64,000 nt of DNA from Crocodylus rhombifer (taxonomy: Eukaryota; Chordata; Crocodylia; Crocodylidae), in assembly GCA_038503035.1 (NCBI GenBank), contig JAVSML010025178.1, positions 290,149 through 354,148 of the forward strand, written 5' to 3'. The position numbers and the translations under genes were made by a program. Numbering within the stretch: position 1 is the first letter of the stretch; each line of letters starts with the position of its first letter. This document shows, piece by piece, positions 58,341 to 64,000 of the stretch. The notes beneath the pieces are model-generated. The model had not been told where the DNA came from and made no database searches. It worked only from the letters and a program-made list of their open reading frames with translations.

Positions 58341-58632
58341 AGCTAAAGGATGAAGATGTCTTGTTTGCCAGCATCTATTTTGTCAGCATAGAAAAGATAC
58401 TGGAGCAAACTAATCACAGCACAAGTTATGGGAAAGGGACAACAAGGTTTGGCAACAGGTTGTTGACGAGACACACTCTTTTGTGGGAGCTTTACCTACA
58501 CTCCTATCTCACACAGTTCACAACAGTGGCAGTAAGATCATGAACCTAACAGAGCTGAATCTTATCCCTACCGTCACCACTCTCAGGGAGTAACTCAACA
58601 GAGTCTTACCTTCTTAGAATTGTGCTCAGCAG
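58341..58632. other. Unclassified spacer
   Basis: Short unique sequence between two MITEs. Confidence 0.35.
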
Positions 58633-58935
58633 GCGCATCTACATGCTGCCCTATGGTGACATTGTTACTGCGTTGTGCTTTAGTACTTCCTTTTGGAAGT
58701 ATTTTTGGAAGTACTAAAGCACAGCGCAGTAAGTGCCCATACTGTGCCTTACACACGGTGCACAGATATTTTTAGCAGCTACTTTGCTGTAGCGGCATGC
58801 AATAACAGGGTGGGGGAGGAGGGGAGGGCGGGGGGAGTGTGCCACTATGGCAAAGTAGCTGCTGGTCACATGTAGACATCTGTGTACTCTACGTTGCCAT
58901 AGCATCACACTAGTGTCACGTGTAGACACTCCCAG
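58633..58935. mobile_element. Palindrome-rich MITE with a near-perfect 68-nt hairpin
   Basis: The ends GCGCATCTACATGCTGCCCTATGG and, reversed, GTGTCTACACGTGACACTAGTG are weak inverted termini. Internally, arms 58665-58690 and 58707-58732 are complementary at 25 of 26 positions around a 16-nt loop. A second inverted pair involves AGCAGCTACTTTGCTGTAGC and its partner near 58838-58862. No coding region was seen. The superfamily is unclear because no target duplication was found. Confidence 0.7.
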
Positions 58936-60489
58936 TGATATGCAACTTACCTTGCCCCTGTCCACTCAACTGCTCTCCAGTAGGATACATTTGGGAATGA
59001 TGCATAGATCATATAAATGTAGAACTGCTTTCCTTTATGATCTTCTGTGCAGAGGTGTAAGGGAGTTTCAGGTGGTAAAACACAAACCCTGAAGGGCCAC
59101 AGGAAAGAATCAGAGGAAGAAAAGCAATAAGTAGGGCTTGTATGAAAAAAAATGAAGTTAGAATAAGCCAATCTGGGGTGTAACTTGTACTCCCTTCTAA
59201 CTCCTCAGTGTGCTTTAGTAGGTTGGTGTACAATGTCTGAAGGAATCAGAATACATGGGCTTTTCTACACATGGCAGTTCTACTGGTTTAAGTTAAACCT
59301 GCTGAAAATCTGATCTATTTAACCCAGCAGTAGTGGATTAGTATATAAACCAAGGCTTGCTGACCCCTATCAGGTTTATGCTGTGTTGATTCCAGAGTTT
59401 GAGAGTTACAGTGATGATTAAAACCCCAGACTAAATTAATTGACTGTCAGGCCAGAAGGCTATACTGTGATCATCTAACCTGACCTAGGACTGGAAATCA
59501 CAGTGCTTTGGTCGATTAATTCCTGCTTGAACTAAAGCAGATGTTAGAGAAAATAGCCGATCTTGATTTAAGAATTGGCATTGATAAAAGCTCCACTGCA
59601 TTGCTTGGCAAATTGCTCCCATGGTTAATTACTTTCACCATTAAAAACTGCTTTCTTTTTAGTCTGAACTTGTCTGACTTCACCTACCAGTCATCAAACC
59701 TTGCTACAGCTTCATCTGCTAGGCTGAAGAGCCCATTATCAACATTAGGACTGTGATCCACTTTGACTTCAACCTTCTCTTTCATAAGGTAAGTTGAGGA
59801 AACTCCTCAAGTCTTTTACTCAAAGGTGTTTTCCAAGTCTTCAATAATTCTTCCTGCTCCAATTTACCAACATCCTCCATGAATTGTGGGCAACCACACA
59901 ATCTCCCAGAGGTGCTCATCCCAGTGCCAAACACAGATGTATCTATGTCTATGAATATGTCTACGGCAGCACGTCTCAGAAAGTATAAGGCCGAACATAC
60001 CTCACCCACCTGGTTCTGCCAACACACTGCAGAGGTGGAAGTTCACCAGCAAGGCTATTCTGGGCTCAGCCCCAGAACACACACTTAAGCCCTTTGTTTC
60101 CAGTGGCTCTGACCTTGACCCCTTAGGACAAGCCTGGAGCAGCCTCACCAGTAAACTTTTAACTGGAGCATATCAGCATGCTTACCCTGGGACAGGCCAT
60201 TGGCATAGTATAAACATGGCCATAATCTTCTGACTCCTGATGGAGAACTGCTGATTTATACATACAAGGTTTGTGTTAGGATTTTTGGTCACACATCACA
60301 CTGGGAGCTTATCCTCACCTGATATCCATGATCACCCCACACCGCAGGTCCTTTTTTTTTTTTTTTTTTGAGCGTGCTTCTCAAGATAGAGCCCCACCTA
60401 CTGTGCAAATCTCTCTCCCCCCGACCTGACTATATGACTGCATTTTGTTATGCTGAAATACAGTTTGTTTGCTGGAGCCCAGCTCTCCA
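58936..60489. other. Unique / unclassified sequence; T-run near 60.36 kb
   Basis: A T-run lies at 60352-60369. A CTGGTTTAAGTTAAACC block near 59282 suggests a decayed DNA element, but no full termini were found. Otherwise nothing recognised. Confidence 0.4.
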
Positions 60490-61985
60490 AGAGGGAGAGA
60501 TCTCACTGAATCAGTGACCTGTGCTCCTCATTATTTACCATTCCACCAATCTTTGCATCATCTGCAAACTTTGTCAGTGACAATGTTGTTATCTACCATG
60601 TCATCGATAAACACGTTAAATAGCATAAGGCCACAGACCAATCCCTGTGGGATCCCCATAGAAACACAGCTGCTAACCAGAGATTCTCCATTTGCAATTA
60701 CATGTTGAGACCTGTCAGAGCGCTGTTGTGTTTTGCTTTTATCATTTTAATGGGTACTGCAACGCTGTTGTTTCTTTCTAGTCCTAGTTACTAGTCAAAA
60801 ACATCACACAGTACCAAGTCAAATGCTCTACACAAGTCTAAGTGTGATACATCAATGCTGCTATCGCCTTTATCAACCAAATTTGTTAGCTCATCAAAAA
60901 GGATATCAAGTTAGTTTGTCAGGATCTATTTTCCACAAAACCATGCTGACTCATATTAATTATATTTCCTTCCTTTATTCTTCCTTAACTGAGGCACATG
61001 GATGTAAGGGGGTGAAGAAGGTGCAGGGCAAGGGCGACGCTGGGGACCGGCCCGACTTCCGGGTCCCGGCGGAAAGCCAAGCACCTAAGTTTCCCCCTTC
61101 CAGGAACCCGGAAGCACCTGGGTCAAGGCCTACCCGGACAGATAAAGAGAGCCCAGCGGGTCCGGAGAGGGCCCCGGCAGATTCGGAGACAGGAGCAGTG
61201 GGTCCGGAGTCGGGAGCGGCGGATCCGGAGGAGAGCTGGGGAAGGGCCAGCATTGGGAGAAGCACCCTGGAGTGGGTGCAAGCTGCCTGGAGATGCGGCA
61301 GGACCTACTGGGGCAGGGGTAAGCCCCAGTGCGGCGAGGAGCCCTGGCCAACTGACGGCGAAGACTCGAGCGACTTAGCACCGCGGGAAGCGACGGCACC
61401 CGGCAGGAGCCGGGTACCGTAAGTACTATAATACAAGGGCGACCACAGGCGGGGAAGTCACCGCGCCTGTGAAATTTGGGAGGACTAAGGGGCAGAAGGA
61501 GGCCCTGGGAGAGGGCAGAAGATCCCAGCCTGAAGTCAGGAAGGGGGTCAGCCCTGCTGCAGGTAGGGATATCGAGGAGGGTAGCCGAGGGGCCAAACAA
61601 ACCCCGGCTCCCGTGAATCCCTGTGAGGAACTTTGTGTTGGACTCTGTACTTTGTTTTCCTTTTGAGCATTTTTTTGGGGCCAGCATCCTGACAAGTGGC
61701 CTGCCGAGGGGCAGCCGCTACCCAGAGGACCGGGCAAGGGTGCAGGGGAGGAGGAGCCCTCAGGACCCCTGGACTCAGCGGAGGCGGAGTGCCGTTTCTG
61801 AACTGCACGCGCCACAGTATTGTGAACCCCAAGTTACCATCAAAGTCGTGGCAGGCGAGACTGGCGTGGGTGCAGTGAAGACGACACATTCCCCTCCCAC
61901 CAGGGGTCCCCTGTGAGATGGCCGGTTGACAAACCGCGCCCCTCACAATGGACTAGCTTATAATGCCTTACAAATCATCTCTAAG
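60490..61985 (-). mobile_element. CR1 LINE fragment (minus strand), interrupted by an LTR
   Basis: Read on the minus strand, the piece from 61002 down to 60490 encodes CR1 reverse transcriptase with HGFVENRS.QTNLISF and, further on, SLTKFADDAKIGGMVNN, which contains the catalytic FADD. The part 61948-61985 looks like continuation of the same CR1 beyond the inserted LTR. Internal stops and frameshifts show it is inactive. It belongs to a different, more divergent CR1 copy than the one at 15-17 kb. Confidence 0.8.
61003..61947 (+). mobile_element. Solo LTR, 945 bp, with 5-bp target duplication
   Basis: The block starts TGTAAGGGGG and ends CGCCCCTCACA (TG...CA with inverted TGTRAGGGG termini). 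It is flanked on both sides by ATGGA (60998-61002 and 61948-61952), a perfect 5-bp duplication. It is GC-rich, with an ACTATAATAC TATA-like element near 61425 and a T-rich stretch near 61650, as in many LTRs. It sits inside the minus-strand CR1, so it is younger than that copy. No internal genes remain, which fits recombination between two LTRs of a retroelement (Gypsy-type or endogenous-retrovirus-like, undetermined). No viral protein is present. Confidence 0.85.
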
Positions 61986-62534
61986 TGTAGTTCAGCAGCT
62001 CACAACTTGCCACTCACATTATTTTGAGCATCCCTAATGTTGTCCATGTGGTTATACAGTGCTGCAATTCTGAATTGTCATTGCCTCCTTTTTCTATATA
62101 GAGTTTGTTGTTTACCAGCATACCTACATGTGAGGATGTCTGTCAAATATATAAGGATTCAGTCTATATATATTATATACATTCACAGGAACCTAGTGAA
62201 ATATTGGTCTACATACTGTACATTAAAAGGATATATATTATAAAAGCAATCTTAGTAGACAAGTGCTTGGTATCATATCTACAAGTAATTAGTAGAGAGA
62301 CTTTTACGTAGACGGTATCTGGTGAAAAACAGTTATACTTATTAAATTGGCAGCGCTTGTTTACTCAGTGTATAGATGAGAATGACAACTAATGGCATGT
62401 TCACCTGAATAAGGTACTCTCCAAGTGAAGTTGTCATCTGTTTCATAGCTCCATTTTTTCTGTAGTTTGTTAGGTACATCGTAATTTAATGATCTGTCTT
62501 TTAATGAAGCTGAAACCCATTTTCTCCAGATCCT
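61986..62534. other. AT-rich unique sequence
   Basis: AT-rich sequence with short TATATA stretches around 62130-62240. No coding similarity was seen. Confidence 0.4.
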
Positions 62535-62645
62535 GAATTATAGATTTAATAGATTTCTAGGACTGGAAGGGACCTATTAGATCATCAAGTCTGACCTCCT
62601 GCTCTGGGCAGGAACAAGTGCTGGGGTCAACATCTGAATGTGAAC
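62535..62645 (-). mobile_element. CR1 LINE 3' tail (minus strand)
   Basis: TAGATTTAATAGATTTCTAG followed by GGACTGGAAGGGACC and ATCATCAAGTCTGACCTCC is a reverse-complemented CR1 3' end with its short terminal repeats. Confidence 0.85.
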
Positions 62646-64000
62646 ATTTGAGTTGGTTTGGTGACAATTCTGAAAAATAGTTTCAATTGAACCTAAAATG
62701 AAATATTTTTGAAATGTTTAACAAATAAAAAGCATTAAACAATAATTTCAGGTGGAAACCTTTCCCCCCTCCTAAAACGCAAAACTAAACACTTCGTTTT
62801 AAAACTTTGTTCTTTAAAGGTTTGTAAAATGCCTTAAAATGAACATCAGACCTTTGAAAACAAAAGTTTGTTTCTAATTTAAAAATTAAAATGCTTCATT
62901 TGAAAATGTCAGACAATTCAAGTTGTTTGCAAACTTCAATCTGTCTTGACATCACTAATAAGATGGTAACACTACTATACAAAACCAGAACCAGTGGGTT
63001 TCTCCCTAACAATCTCCCCGTGAAGAACAACAAACAAGCCCTAGGATCATATGTTTGTATAAAAGAGATGGAAAAACCTAAGAACTGCTACAAGACTGTG
63101 TTTCCCTGCAGGATCCGGTTCCTGTGAATTGGACACACCCAGTGTTGTGGTTACTAGCTAGAAAGGCCTTGGTAGGTGTGAGCCTACACAGATGCAGAGT
63201 GGTGAAGGTGAGACCAATACTGCCTGAGGAGGATGCTGTTGGATAGGAAGCCGCTGGTCAAGCTTTGCCTGCCAGGTAGCATGGGTGTGGTCTGTGAGAA
63301 GGAAGCATCATTAAGTGCCTCATTAGCCTGAGAAGGTGACAACTTATGACCTGATGTGCACACTGTTCTCTGATTCTTTCCTCTTCTCTGCCATGCATGC
63401 AGTGAATGAGAAAAAAGGTGAACGAGGCTGAAGATTTACTCCTGCTCACTAGCACCTCACACATGCACATGACTTCTATTTGCCATCAGGCACCTGGGCC
63501 CTGCTGCATGTGATGCAACAGCCTGCAAGCTAACGGTTCTAATGTAGTCACGCCGGAATCCCTCTCAGTAATCTCACTCTTTTCCCATGCTTAAAGTCAA
63601 GTTCAGCAGAGCTGACAGAGAGAACACAGACTATATCATCTATTTGGTGTTCCTGGCTAAAGTGCCTGATACCTTTTCACAATCCTTTACTCATCATATT
63701 GCTGAGGCTCAGAGCTGAGCTAACATTACTACAAGCATCCTTCTTGCAGTCAAAAAGAACCCAGACATTGGCATATGTCTATTAACGTCCATCACTGCAC
63801 TATGCTGCCTGGATCTAGAAGTGTGTTAATCACGGGAATGCATTTCCATAACTAAATAACATGGCTAATGCTTTTATGCCCAAGAATTGCCTACAGGGGT
63901 GGATCTGGGAGGGGTGGGGGTGCATTTACACCTTCCTTTGATTCCTTCTCCACCGAAAGTTTAAAACCAACTTCCCGGCAATGGCAGCAGCATTTCTATT
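62646..64000. other. Unique sequence, no gene recognised
   Basis: No recognisable repeat or coding similarity to the end of the window. Confidence 0.4.

Noticed and set aside
57881..58543. 220-codon open frame overlapping a 214-codon frame on the other strand
   Set aside because: Both run across the 566-bp MITE and past its boundaries. The frames reflect CAG/CCC-rich composition and a 42-bp duplication, not a protein.
61130..61687. 185-codon minus-strand open frame
   Set aside because: It lies entirely within the solo LTR and is caused by GC-rich sequence.
1..64000. CRISPR arrays, bacterial operons, tRNA or rRNA genes
   Set aside because: No regularly spaced direct repeats, no intact tRNA or rRNA. 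The sequence is vertebrate-type. The tRNA- and 5S-like hits are SINE remnants.

Overview
This window looks like non-coding vertebrate chromosomal DNA, most likely from an archelosaur (crocodilian, turtle or bird lineage), with a crocodilian as the best guess. That is inference from repeat content. CR1 LINE fragments occur throughout, many ending in the typical GGAAGGGACC / TCTATGAA tails. There are also remnants of Penelope-like retroelements, a 5S-rRNA-derived SINE, tRNA-derived SINEs, an antisense MIR-type fragment and many small hAT-like MITEs. No L1, Alu or other placental repeats were noticed. I could not identify any intact host protein-coding gene. The many short reading frames of 60-240 codons show no spliced-gene structure. 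Those with recognisable protein similarity (CR1 reverse transcriptase, Penelope GIY-YIG endonuclease, a trihelix/Myb-SANT-like domain) belong to transposons and are broken.

Layout. 1-10.7 kb: mostly unique sequence with a purine-rich tract after a TATA-like motif (1.58-1.85 kb), a 10-N assembly gap, two CR1 pieces, a CCAAT-like degenerate array (6.3-6.5 kb) and an old tRNA-SINE. 10.7-20.3 kb: the densest transposon block. It holds a 224-bp MITE, a Penelope GIY-YIG remnant split by a 187-bp MITE, a fragment of an 800-bp DNA element, a 2.2-kb CR1 with a large internal deletion, and a hAT-like MITE split by a 2-kb nested element that carries a broken trihelix-like reading frame. 20.3-42 kb: mainly unique sequence, including stretches that look like candidate conserved non-coding elements, interspersed with CR1, SINEs and MITEs. 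42-43 kb: two Penelope-type tails in inverted orientation form a 218-bp palindrome. 45-46 kb: a GC-rich LTR-like block. 47-56 kb: unique sequence, a Z-DNA-prone tract, a full-length 798-bp DNA element, a second hAT copy, a MIR fragment and a single-exon coding candidate. 56-64 kb: a third Penelope-type tail, two MITEs (one with a near-perfect 68-nt hairpin) and an antisense CR1 interrupted by a 945-bp solo LTR with a perfect 5-bp target duplication.

The main story is several layers of nested insertion that can be dated relative to one another. Most unannotated stretches are probably intergenic or intronic. Calling conserved enhancers would need a cross-species alignment that I cannot run.
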